NCBI GenBank assembly: GCA_934272745.1
Contig: CAKQSI010000041.1
Coordinates: forward strand, 1-19,149
Length of the DNA: 19,149 bases
Direction: 5' to 3'
From: an uncultured Clostridia bacterium
GTDB taxonomy: Bacteria; Bacillota; Clostridia; Christensenellales; Borkfalkiaceae
Shown here: one piece after another, positions 1 to 5,861 of the stretch
Layout of the letters: each line of letters opens with the position of its first letter
How positions within the stretch are numbered: the first letter of the stretch is position 1
Made by a program: the position numbers and the translations under genes
Notes under the pieces: model-generated
Databases searched by the model: none
The model's input: the letters and a program-made list of their open reading frames with translations, nothing else
Told to the model about the DNA's origin: nothing

Positions 1-189
1 CCCCCGCCACTGTTTATGCTTGCGTATCCGTGCGGACGTTCTTTGGTATTTGTTTGTCCGAATATACGCCCGTGTTTGCGTGCCCGTGCGGACACTCGCT
101 TGCGTATTTGCTCGTACCCTTATGTGCACGCTCCTGTACGTGCGAAACGGATACCGTAAAACGATTGCGGGAAGCCCACCCTTTCCGTC
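1..189. other. Non-coding flank downstream of fhs with a short repeat
   Basis: I see no convincing gene here. It lies beyond the stop codon of the minus-strand fhs gene. An 18-nt phrase, TTGCGTATCCGTGCGGAC at 20-37, recurs at 76-93 with two mismatches, and GCTTGCGTAT also occurs twice (18-27 and 98-107). I see no clear hairpin plus T-tract that would terminate fhs within the window, so its terminator may lie off the left edge or be weak. Confidence 0.5.
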
Positions 190-1863
190 TTAAAACAATC
201 CGGAAATTTTACCGTTGTCGTCTACGTCGATGCCTTCCGCAGCAGGGCGCTTGGGCAGTCCCGGCATGGTCAGAATGTCGCCCGTCAGCGCGACGATAAA
301 GCCCGCGCCTGCGGAAACTTTCAGTCCGCGCACGGTGATCGTAAACCCGTCCGGTGCGCCGAGCGCCTTGGGATCGTCCGAAAAACTGTACTGCGTTTTC
401 GCAATGCAGACGGGAAGATTGCCGTACCCCAGTTCGGTCAACTTTGCCAGATCCTTCTTCGCGACAGGGGTAAAGGTCACGCCGTCGCCGCCGTAAACGC
501 GGCGCACGACGTGCTCGATTTTCTTCTCGATCGGCTCGTCCGATTCGTACGCAAAGCGGAAATCGTTCTTCTCTTCGCAAAGGCGCACGACCTCTTCCGC
601 AAGGCGCACGCCGCCGTTTCCGCCGTCCTGCCACACGGTGGAAAGCACCACGTTCACGCCTAATTTGCCGCATTCTTCGGTAAGAAGCGCCACTTCCGCG
701 TCGGTATCGGTGGGGAAACGGTTGATCGCGACCACCGCAGGCAAACGGTAGGTTTCGGTAATGTTTTTCAGATGGCGCAGCAGGTTGGGAAGTCCCTTTT
801 TCAGCGCCGGCAGATTTTCCGCCGCAAGGTCGGTTTTCGCCACGCCGCCGTGCATTTTCAGCGCGCGGACGGTTGCCACCAGCACTACGGCGTCGGGCTT
901 CAGCCCCGCCTGACGGCATTTGACGTCCAGAAATTTTTCCGCTCCGAGATCGGCGCCGAAGCCCGCCTCGGTGACCGCATAATCGCCCAGCGCCATGGCG
1001 GCTTTGGTCGCGATGACCGAATTGCAGCCGTGCGCGATGTTGGCAAACGGTCCGCCGTGGACCAGCGCGGGCGTGCCTTCCAGCGTCTGCACGAGGTTGG
1101 GCGCGAGCGCGTCTTTCAGCAGCGCCGTCATCGCGCCGACCGCGCCGAGTTGCCCGGCAGTGACCGGTTTTTCGTCGTACGTATAGCCGATTACGATGCG
1201 GGAAAGCCGCGCTTTCAGGTCGGCGATCGAGTTTGCCAGACAGAACACCGCCATGATTTCGGAAGCGACGGTGATGTCGAATCCGTCCTCGCGCGGGGTG
1301 CCGTTGACTCTGCCGCCCAGCCCGTCCACGACGAAGCGGAGTTGACGGTCGTTCATGTCCACGCAGCGCTTCCAGGTGATGCGGCGCGGGTCGATGTTCA
1401 ATGCGTTGCCCTGATAGAGATGATTGTCGATCATCGCCGCAAGCAGGTTGTTCGCCGCGCCGATGGCGTGGAAATCGCCCGTAAAATGCAGGTTGATGTC
1501 TTCCATGGGGACGACTTGCGCCCTTCCGCCGCCGGTCGCGCCGCCCTTGACGCCGAACACGGGACCGAGCGAAGGTTCCCGGAGGGCGACGACGGCGTTC
1601 TTGTCGATTTTCCGCAGTCCGTCGGCAAGCCCGATGGTGGTCGTGGTCTTGCCTTCCCCCGCGGGGGTGGGCGTGATCGCGGTCACGAGAATGAGTTTCG
1701 CCGGGCGGGCGGTTAAGGATTGCAGATAACCGAGGTCAATCTTCGCCTTGTATTTGCCGTAGGGAATGAGGGCTTCCGCTGGAATGCCGGCGGTTTTCGC
1801 GATCCCGGAAACGGGGGCGAGCGTTGCTGCTTGTGCGATTTCGATGTCGGACAGAATAGTCAT
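190..1863 (-). CDS. fhs: Formate-tetrahydrofolate ligase
   Basis: This enzyme makes 10-formyl-tetrahydrofolate from formate, tetrahydrofolate and ATP in the cytoplasm, feeding purine synthesis and, in acetogens, the methyl branch of the Wood-Ljungdahl pathway. The 557-residue length is normal for the family. The P-loop-like TPAGEGKT lies at about residues 66-73, followed by the family signature GVKGGATGGG and EDINLHFTGD at about 104-130. The start is the ATG at 1861-1863, preceded by AAAGGAG with good spacing. An in-frame start 15 codons upstream adds residues not found in the family and has no comparable ribosome binding site. Upstream are a consensus promoter and a ZTP riboswitch with terminator, so expression should rise when ZTP signals a shortage of 10-formyl-THF. 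It points away from all the pilus genes. Identity is very secure; whether the organism is acetogenic cannot be told from this gene alone. Confidence 0.98.
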   Translation of the reverse strand: MTILSDIEIAQAATLAPVSGIAKTAGIPAEALIPYGKYKAKIDLGYLQSLTARPAKLILVTAITPTPAGEGKTTTTIGLADGLRKIDKNAVVALREPSLGPVFGVKGGATGGGRAQVVPMEDINLHFTGDFHAIGAANNLLAAMIDNHLYQGNALNIDPRRITWKRCVDMNDRQLRFVVDGLGGRVNGTPREDGFDITVASEIMAVFCLANSIADLKARLSRIVIGYTYDEKPVTAGQLGAVGAMTALLKDALAPNLVQTLEGTPALVHGGPFANIAHGCNSVIATKAAMALGDYAVTEAGFGADLGAEKFLDVKCRQAGLKPDAVVLVATVRALKMHGGVAKTDLAAENLPALKKGLPNLLRHLKNITETYRLPAVVAINRFPTDTDAEVALLTEECGKLGVNVVLSTVWQDGGNGGVRLAEEVVRLCEEKNDFRFAYESDEPIEKKIEHVVRRVYGGDGVTFTPVAKKDLAKLTELGYGNLPVCIAKTQYSFSDDPKALGAPDGFTITVRGLKVSAGAGFIVALTGDILTMPGLPKRPAAEGIDVDDNGKISGLF

Positions 1864-2217
1864 AATTTTTTCTCCTTTTTGTCCGCGCGGGGGAGGAAGA
1901 AATTTCACGCCGGGCGGAAGGGTGATTGTTGGGTGAATCGTTTTTGCCGCGGGCGGTAAGTACGCGGCGCCGACGTTTCTTGGTTCGTGCGGCGAATTTT
2001 CCCGCCATGGCGGAACTTTCTCGTGCCGGGCGAACTTTTTTGCCGGCGGAACGGTTGCTGTATGGTGTGCCGGGTTGCCGGGCGGAACCGTTTCCCGCGC
2101 GATGCAAGTGGCGTAGAAAGCATTTTTTCCGCTGCCACGAAGCGAATTTTTCCGCTGCCGCGCGGCAAAAAACGCTTACAAATGCCGGCGCTTTCCCGGC
2201 TGCAAAAACGGCTGCGG
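1864..2217 (-). other. Long fhs mRNA leader segment downstream of the riboswitch terminator
   Basis: About 350 nt separate the riboswitch terminator from the fhs start. I see no gene in it on either strand. It contains degenerate repeats: a TTTTTCCGCTGCC phrase (plus-strand reading) at 2124-2136 and again at 2147-2159, and several variants of GCCGGGCGGAA between about 1910 and 2090. The AAAGGAG ribosome binding site of fhs is at its downstream end. Confidence 0.5.
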
Positions 2218-2262
2218 AAAAAGAAAAGGGCACGCCTGCTTTTGGTTTAAGCAGGAGCGCCC
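2218..2262 (-). terminator. Intrinsic terminator of the ZTP riboswitch
   Basis: Read on the minus strand, a stem of 14 positions (12 paired) starts GGGC...CCTGCTT and closes AAGCAGG...GCCC, followed by TTTTCTTTTT. The 5' arm begins inside the conserved CTGGGC at the 3' end of the ZTP aptamer, so ligand-stabilised aptamer and terminator compete for the same bases. This is the standard arrangement of an ON switch acting through transcription attenuation. Confidence 0.9.
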
Positions 2263-2333
2263 AGACGGTCGGCTGAAAAATCGGTTTTTCGCTCCCCCGT
2301 GGTGCCCCACGAAAATTCCGTCAGTCGCGAAAA
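2259..2333 (-). promoter_or_regulatory. ZTP (pfl-type) riboswitch aptamer upstream of fhs
   Basis: On the minus strand the sequence holds the conserved parts of the ZTP/pfl aptamer in order. First comes GACTGACGG, whose GACGG pairs with a downstream CCGTC. Next is a CGTGG-GGCA-CCACG hairpin followed by GGGGGAGCG. A linker hairpin made of GAAAAA and TTTTTC comes after that. The conserved 3' block is GCCGACCGTCTGGGC. ZTP (and ZMP) accumulate when 10-formyl-THF is scarce, and this class is known upstream of fhs, purH, folD and glyA. Ligand binding should prevent the overlapping terminator and allow fhs transcription. The assignment rests on motif recognition by eye and could be confirmed with the Rfam pfl (RF01750) covariance model. 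Confidence 0.93.
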
Positions 2334-2343
2334 CCTTACCCTT

Positions 2344-2448
2344 GGGAGAACGTGCGCTTCTTCTTCCGCAAAACTGCTTTCGTGCAGTTCGCCGTCCGGC
2401 AAGCGGAAAAGTGCCGCATCGGGGATTACGCTCCCCCTGACGTTCTCT
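2344..2448 (-). ncRNA. Structured leader element of unknown class between promoter and ZTP aptamer
   Basis: The first ~105 nt of the fhs transcript can fold into a closed multi-stem element. GAGAACGT at the 5' end pairs with ACGTTCTC at the 3' end. Inside are GGGG/CCCC around a short loop, a TTCCGC/GCGGAA stem and an AACTGC-ACGAAA-GCAGTT hairpin. I compared it by memory with tetrahydrofolate, 6S, small SRP, glycine and manganese RNAs and it fits none. It could be a second sensor, a 5' stabiliser, or an independent small RNA released by the ZTP terminator. Confidence 0.45.
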
Positions 2449-2455
2449 TTTTTAC

Positions 2456-2484
2456 ATTATAACAGGGAGCGCCGCGTTTGTCAA
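2456..2484 (-). promoter_or_regulatory. Sigma-A promoter of fhs
   Basis: On the minus strand, a perfect TTGACA (2479-2484) and a perfect TATAAT (2456-2461) are separated by exactly 17 nt. Transcription should start near 2449, giving a ~590-nt leader before the fhs start codon. Confidence 0.93.
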
Positions 2485-2618
2485 CTTAAAAAGAACTTTT
2501 TTGCGTTCCGTTGCAATTTTTTGCCGTACTTGCAGATACCGGGCGAAGGGGGTTCCGTACTTTCTGCGTTGCGCCTATAATAATTCAGGGAAGAAGCGCA
2601 CTTTGTATTTTTCGTCCC

Positions 2619-2627
2619 TGTGGATAA
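2619..2627 (-). promoter_or_regulatory. Perfect DnaA box
   Basis: TGTGGATAA on the plus strand is the exact reverse complement of the TTATCCACA consensus. It is part of the cluster in the gene-free region. Confidence 0.6.
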
Positions 2628-2819
2628 CTCCGCATTCTTACGCAAAAAGAAAAATTTTTCCACTCCTTAAAAAGGAGCCGAAAGCCCGGCAATGCCCCGC
2701 ATTTTAAAGGCGCATTCATTCGGAAAAAGCGGGATATAGGCGGAAATAATGCAAAAATAAAATAAAAAATTACAAGTTTTTACCGCCTTCGGTTATAAAA
2801 ACAGACGTTGATATACCCC

Positions 2820-2829
2820 GGGGGGGGGG
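2820..2829 (+). repeat. G10 homopolymer tract
   Basis: CCCC is followed by ten consecutive G residues. Such tracts can change length by slippage. No credible reading frame or promoter depends on it here, so its effect is unknown. Confidence 0.6.
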
Positions 2830-2887
2830 TGGCTATTTTGATGAAAAACGGGTGGGTAAAGACGAAATTCGTCAAATTTTTGCAAAG

Positions 2888-2916
2888 TTTGCGGGCGGAA
2901 AATTTTCGCCCGCAAA
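2888..2916. repeat. Inverted repeat inside the DnaA-box region
   Basis: The arms TTTGCGGGCG (2888-2897) and CGCCCGCAAA (2907-2916) flank a GAAAATTTT core, forming a near-perfect palindrome. There is no T-tract on either strand, so it is a poor terminator. It lies between the AT-rich stretch and the second perfect DnaA box. Confidence 0.6.
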
Positions 2917-2949
2917 ATTGCGCTCACCCCGCCCGTTTTCCCGCTATCT

Positions 2950-2958
2950 TGTGGATAA
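2950..2958 (-). promoter_or_regulatory. Perfect DnaA box
   Basis: This is a second exact TGTGGATAA, in the same orientation as the one at 2619-2627. Confidence 0.6.
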
Positions 2959-3471
2959 CCGCCTTTCTCACCGCCACCCGTTCTACGGTTTGCAAAAAAA
3001 CCGCCGGCACGATTTCCTCCTCTTTTGCCGAGGAAGTCCGCCCCCGCTTGTGGGGAAGAACCGCGTCACCCGTAAACGAAAACGCGGGAACCGGGCGCCA
3101 AAACGGTGGGATCGTTCCCGAAAACAACACTCGTTTCAAGAAAATCGCACGCCGGGCGGATTCTCAGCGGCTGCCGGGCGGTAAAAACCGGGCAGGCAAA
3201 AGGCGCGGAAAATCCCGCAAAAATCAATGAAAAACTTCTAAATTCCCCGCATTTTGCATAGGTAAACGAGAGGAACTTTGAAAAGCCGCTTTCCTTAGCC
3301 CCGCAGAGCCGGCTCCGCAGCGATATTCTGCCGCACATCAAGCGACCGTATATTTTTCCACAAAAGACGGAAAACGGAATAATAATATGAAAAGTGTGGA
3401 AAAACGATTCAGCCGTAAGTAAAAATTTTGTCGAAAAAACACATATGTTTCGATTATTTGCCGGAAAACGC

Positions 3472-3500
3472 TTGACTATGCGGGCAAAGGGTGTTATAAT
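3472..3500 (+). promoter_or_regulatory. Sigma-A promoter upstream of the two membrane-protein genes
   Basis: TTGACT (3472-3477) and a perfect TATAAT (3495-3500) are spaced by 17 nt. The expected start near 3507 gives a leader of about 195 nt. That leader contains a short GGGGA...TCCCC hairpin near its 5' end and an ACGGGG-AAACG-CCCCGT hairpin at 3620-3636. I recognise no riboswitch in it. Confidence 0.88.
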
Positions 3501-3701
3501 CTGTCTTGACATAAGGGGAAATCCCCCGTATGCGCACCGTTTTCGGGCGACGTTGGGCGAAAATCGTCACGCTGTGCTGGTTTTTCTGCCTCCGGGCGGG
3601 AATTTTGCCAAAACAGAGGACGGGGAAACGCCCCGTATTTCGCCGAAAAACTACTTACGGTGCAGGGTATAGCAATACAATCAGGAGGTATGGAAGCAGA
3701 A

Positions 3702-3950
3702 ATGAGTACTGCAGAAATCGTGATCGTCGTCGTGTGCATTCTGTTTGCGGTTGTTCTGGCCGCTGCGGTCTGCTATAAAGCGGTCGAACTCGCTAAGCGC
3801 ATGAAAAATGGCGCCGTAGCGGAAAAACCGGCGACGGACGGTCGTCAGGTGTTGGAAATCAAACAAAACGGCACGACCGTGCATATCGAGTGCGCGGAAG
3901 TGAACAGCGACGGCGTCGAACTGGAAAAGGTCGACGACAAGGAGGACTAA
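3702..3950 (+). CDS. Small single-pass membrane protein of unknown function
   Basis: I do not recognise this 82-residue protein. Residues about 5-25 form one hydrophobic helix (IVIVVVCILFAVVLAAAVCY) followed by a basic patch KRMK, so the N-terminus is probably outside and the tail in the cytoplasm. The tail is short and polar and ends in acidic residues. An AGGAGG lies at 3683-3688. The ATG at 3690 is only one base from it, so I favour the ATG at 3702, although that spacing (13 nt) is long. The gene is first after the promoter at 3472 and ends 4 nt before the next membrane-anchored protein, so the two are probably co-expressed and may work together. The position just upstream of the pilin gene suggests, but does not show, a role near the pilus. 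Confidence 0.75.
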   Translation: MSTAEIVIVVVCILFAVVLAAAVCYKAVELAKRMKNGAVAEKPATDGRQVLEIKQNGTTVHIECAEVNSDGVELEKVDDKED

Positions 3951-3954
3951 CCTT

Positions 3955-4989
3955 ATGGATATGGGTAAATTTTACGTCGCTATCAGTTGCGTATATCTCG
4001 CGCTTTTGCTGGTTGCAATCGTCCTGTGGGCGATCGAATCCCGCTTCGAAGCGAAAAATAAAAAATCCGCCGCAGCCGCTGCGGAAGCGAAAGGTCTTCG
4101 CCTGACCGGCGACGACGTGATTTTAAAAGTCAATTCCGGCAAGGTAGAAGTCCTCGGCGATCTGCCCGCCACGAAAGAAATCGTGCGCGAAGTCGAAGTG
4201 ATTAAGGAAGTTCCCGTTCAAACTGCCGCCGAAGAAGAGGTGGTAGAGCCCGACGTCGAACCGCTGGAAGACGACGGGGAAGACACCGCGCGCTATGCCG
4301 AACTGGGCGAAAACAGCATCGTTTTCGAGCGCGGGGAACCCGAAAAACAGACCTTTGCGGAGAAATTTGCCGCCCTTTCCGAAGAGGAACAGGCACGTTT
4401 CAACGAAGTGGAAGCCTACATTCTGCAGGATCCCCTCTGCCGCAAGATCGAAGCGCCTTCTGCCGTTACTTATAAGTATAAGACGGGCAAAATCGCACGC
4501 GTCGTCATCAAACGCGGCGTAGCGGTGTTCAATTTCATGCTCGCAAATACCGACCTCAACCGTTTCGTGCGGGAAGAAGGCATCAAAAACATCAAAATCG
4601 CTCCCGTTGCCATCCGGTTGGAAGACGACGGCGACGCCGCGTTGATCAAACAGACGGTAGACATCGCCCTTGCAAATATTAAGGAAGACGCCGAATACCG
4701 CAAGGAAAAGAAAAAGGAACGCCGCCGTTTGCAGAAGGAACAGGAACGTGCTGAAGCGGAAGCGACTGCCGCCGCCGAAGGCGCCGCGGAAGAAACCGAA
4801 GAAGTTGCTTCTCCCGCAGAAGAAGCGGCTGCCGAAACGCCTGTCGTTGAAACCGTAGCGGAAGCCCCCGCGGAAGAAGTCGCTGCCGAAGCCGCGGAAG
4901 AACCTGCCGAAGAAGCAGAGGAAGTTGAAGAAACCGAAGAAGCCGCTGAGGAAACGGAAGAAGAAGCCGAAACCCCGGCAGAAGAATAA
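3955..4989 (+). CDS. Membrane-anchored protein with a conserved middle domain and an acidic Glu/Ala-rich tail
   Basis: This 344-residue protein has one N-terminal transmembrane helix (about 6-27). A polar linker with several Glu/Val pairs follows. A compact domain at about 132-244 contains FNEVEAYIL, KIARVVIKRG and NIKIAPVAIRL. A strongly basic stretch comes next (KEKKKERRRLQKEQER), then an ~80-residue Glu/Ala low-complexity tail. The middle domain reminds me of a ~110-residue domain repeated in many clostridial proteins of unknown function (F-L-x-YY-x-E-x-KN-x-L, ...GK-x-L-x-L-x-L-A-L). That resemblance is from memory and weak. The start has GGAGG at 3941-3945 with 9-nt spacing. The charge block followed by an acidic tail suggests a cytoplasmic scaffold or binding surface; no enzyme motif is visible. 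It pairs with the small membrane gene directly upstream. Confidence 0.85.
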   Translation: MDMGKFYVAISCVYLALLLVAIVLWAIESRFEAKNKKSAAAAAEAKGLRLTGDDVILKVNSGKVEVLGDLPATKEIVREVEVIKEVPVQTAAEEEVVEPDVEPLEDDGEDTARYAELGENSIVFERGEPEKQTFAEKFAALSEEEQARFNEVEAYILQDPLCRKIEAPSAVTYKYKTGKIARVVIKRGVAVFNFMLANTDLNRFVREEGIKNIKIAPVAIRLEDDGDAALIKQTVDIALANIKEDAEYRKEKKKERRRLQKEQERAEAEATAAAEGAAEETEEVASPAEEAAAETPVVETVAEAPAEEVAAEAAEEPAEEAEEVEETEEAAEETEEEAETPAEE

Positions 4990-4990
4990 G

Positions 4991-5020
4991 AATAAGGGGC
5001 GGAATTTCCGGTTCCTTATT
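4991..5020 (+). repeat. Inverted repeat between the membrane-protein gene and the pilin gene
   Basis: AATAAGG (4991-4997) pairs with CCTTATT (5014-5020), with a GGAA/TTCC pairing possible inside. No T-tract follows, so it is more likely an RNA processing or stability hairpin than a terminator. It could uncouple pilin mRNA level from the upstream genes. Confidence 0.45.
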
Positions 5021-5090
5021 TGCGGCATTGTGCCGGTAAAATCCCGGCGCCGCCCCGCGCTTTCCGTGCGGATAAAGCAGAAAAATGTAT

Positions 5091-5111
5091 TTGGCAAAAT
5101 GCCAAAAGGAG
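5091..5111 (+). promoter_or_regulatory. Hairpin abutting the pilin ribosome binding site
   Basis: TTGGC (5091-5095), loop AAAAT, GCCAA (5101-5105) forms a small stem directly before the Shine-Dalgarno AGGAG (5107-5111), which sits 6 nt before the ATG at 5118. The stem does not include the SD itself, so it may keep the site open or protect the 5' end after processing. Confidence 0.45.
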
Positions 5112-5117
5112 TTCATT

Positions 5118-5531
5118 ATGAATAAGAAGACGAAAAAAGGTTTCACTATTACCGAACTGGTCATCGTCATCGCCGTCATCGCGATCCTCGCTGCCGTTCT
5201 CATTCCTACGTTCTCCAACGTGATCAAGAACGCGAACGAAAGCGTTGCCCTGCAGGAAGCACGTTCCGAATGGGATAACTTCGCTCCGGAAATTGCGACC
5301 GAAAGTGAAAAAGGCGATTACCTTATTGTTTATAAAAAAGACAAAACTCAGGTCTATTTCTTAGTGGTTGACGGACAGTTTAATGCCGCTCCTGTTACCG
5401 TTACGGAAGGTTCTGAAGGAGCGTTTACCTATGAAGGGGCTTTAGCTGCTTATAGAGCTGCTACTGCTCCCACGGGATATACGGTAATGAACGCTGCACA
5501 CATTAAACTTTATAAATTAGAGAAGAAATAA
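5118..5531 (+). CDS. Type IV major-pilin-like prepilin
   Basis: This 137-residue prepilin has a short basic leader MNKKTKKG and the classic cleavage site G|FTITE with Glu at +5. A long hydrophobic helix (VIVIAVIAILAAVLIPTF) follows, packing in the pilus core after cleavage by prepilin peptidase. The C-terminal part is a small polar domain without a disulfide pair. The start is fixed by AGGAG with 6-nt spacing; an in-frame upstream ATG at 5085 lacks this. Single-gene position, good SD and a strong terminator directly after it suit an abundant pilin. By hand count, third-position GC falls from roughly 63% in the first ~65 codons to roughly 31% after about 5312. The change brings TTA, AGA and GCT codons and suggests a replaced or recently acquired 3' half. 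Its assembly proteins are encoded in the operon starting near 5862. Confidence 0.93.
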   Translation: MNKKTKKGFTITELVIVIAVIAILAAVLIPTFSNVIKNANESVALQEARSEWDNFAPEIATESEKGDYLIVYKKDKTQVYFLVVDGQFNAAPVTVTEGSEGAFTYEGALAAYRAATAPTGYTVMNAAHIKLYKLEKK

Positions 5532-5564
5532 GACTTCTAACTTAATCTAAAATCCACCCTCCTG

Positions 5565-5592
5565 AAAGCGGCGCCGAACGGCGCCGCTTTTT
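5565..5592 (+). terminator. Intrinsic terminator after the pilin gene
   Basis: AAAGCGGCGCC (5565-5575) and GGCGCCGCTTT (5580-5590) form a perfect 11-bp stem with a GAAC loop, ending in TTTTT. It separates the pilin unit from the operon that starts at the 5827 promoter. Confidence 0.92.
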
Positions 5593-5826
5593 GTGTGCCT
5601 GCGGTCGATAGTAAGATAAAGCGACGTTTTCTTTTACATACCGTTAAGCAAAAACGCGCTATTGCCGCCGCTTTCGCATATTGACATTGTTCATAAAACA
5701 TGCTTGGCGGACGGAAAAAATCAAAATGCCGAAGCCGGGTAAAAATCGGGTGCCGGATTATGACAAAAACGGAAAAGATTTTTACGTTTTTTTTCGCGGT
5801 TTCCGTTCAAAATTTCCCGGTTAAGG

Positions 5827-5855
5827 TTGACAAAACGGCAGGTTTATATTACAAT
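5827..5855 (+). promoter_or_regulatory. Sigma-A promoter of the pilus assembly operon
   Basis: A perfect TTGACA (5827-5832) and TACAAT (5850-5855) are 17 nt apart, inside an AT-rich stretch. The predicted start is near 5862. It is the only strong promoter I see before the run of minor pilin, pilM, pilD, pilC and pilB genes. Confidence 0.88.
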
Positions 5856-5861
5856 AAAAGA

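Larger units (their letters stand above)
2485..3471. other. Gene-free region with a DnaA-box cluster, candidate replication-origin-like region
   Basis: No ORF here looks like a real gene. The region lies between divergently oriented transcription units. It holds two perfect DnaA boxes (TGTGGATAA at 2619-2627 and 2950-2958) and two one-mismatch boxes (TTTTCCACA at 3354-3362, TGTGGAAAA at 3395-3403). A strongly AT-rich stretch at 2745-2781 lies between the perfect boxes. Two perfect 9-mers within about 340 bp are unlikely by chance. This is consistent with an oriC or a secondary DnaA-binding locus. No dnaA, dnaN or rpmH is visible beside it, which is the main argument against the chromosomal origin. 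Confidence 0.4.

Noticed and set aside
772..1716. Long open frame (314 codons) antisense to fhs
   Set aside because: It lies wholly inside the certain fhs gene on the other strand, has no ribosome binding site and reads as His/Arg/Asp-rich shadow sequence.
2259..2333. Tetrahydrofolate riboswitch
   Set aside because: The THF-specific conserved segments are absent, while every ZTP-specific block is present.
2808..3230. 140-codon plus-strand frame starting at the G10 run
   Set aside because: It has no proper ribosome binding site, a TTG start, arginine-rich non-protein-like composition and no recognisable domain; it overlaps DnaA boxes and the palindrome.
3066..3512. 148-codon minus-strand frame in the gene-free region
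   Set aside because: There is no ribosome binding site or family pattern, and it runs through two DnaA-like boxes and into the promoter at 3472.
3506..3534. A second promoter overlapping the transcription start at 3507
   Set aside because: TTGACA at 3506-3511 has only TATGCG at the -10 position, much weaker than the promoter just upstream.
4123..5097. 324-codon minus-strand frame rich in Phe and Gly
   Set aside because: It is the antisense shadow of the Glu/Ala-rich 3955 gene, whose GAA/GAG codons read as TTC/CTC on the other strand.
5681..5686. A second TTGACA upstream of the 5827 promoter
   Set aside because: There is no -10 hexamer at 16-18 nt spacing (the position reads TGGCGG).
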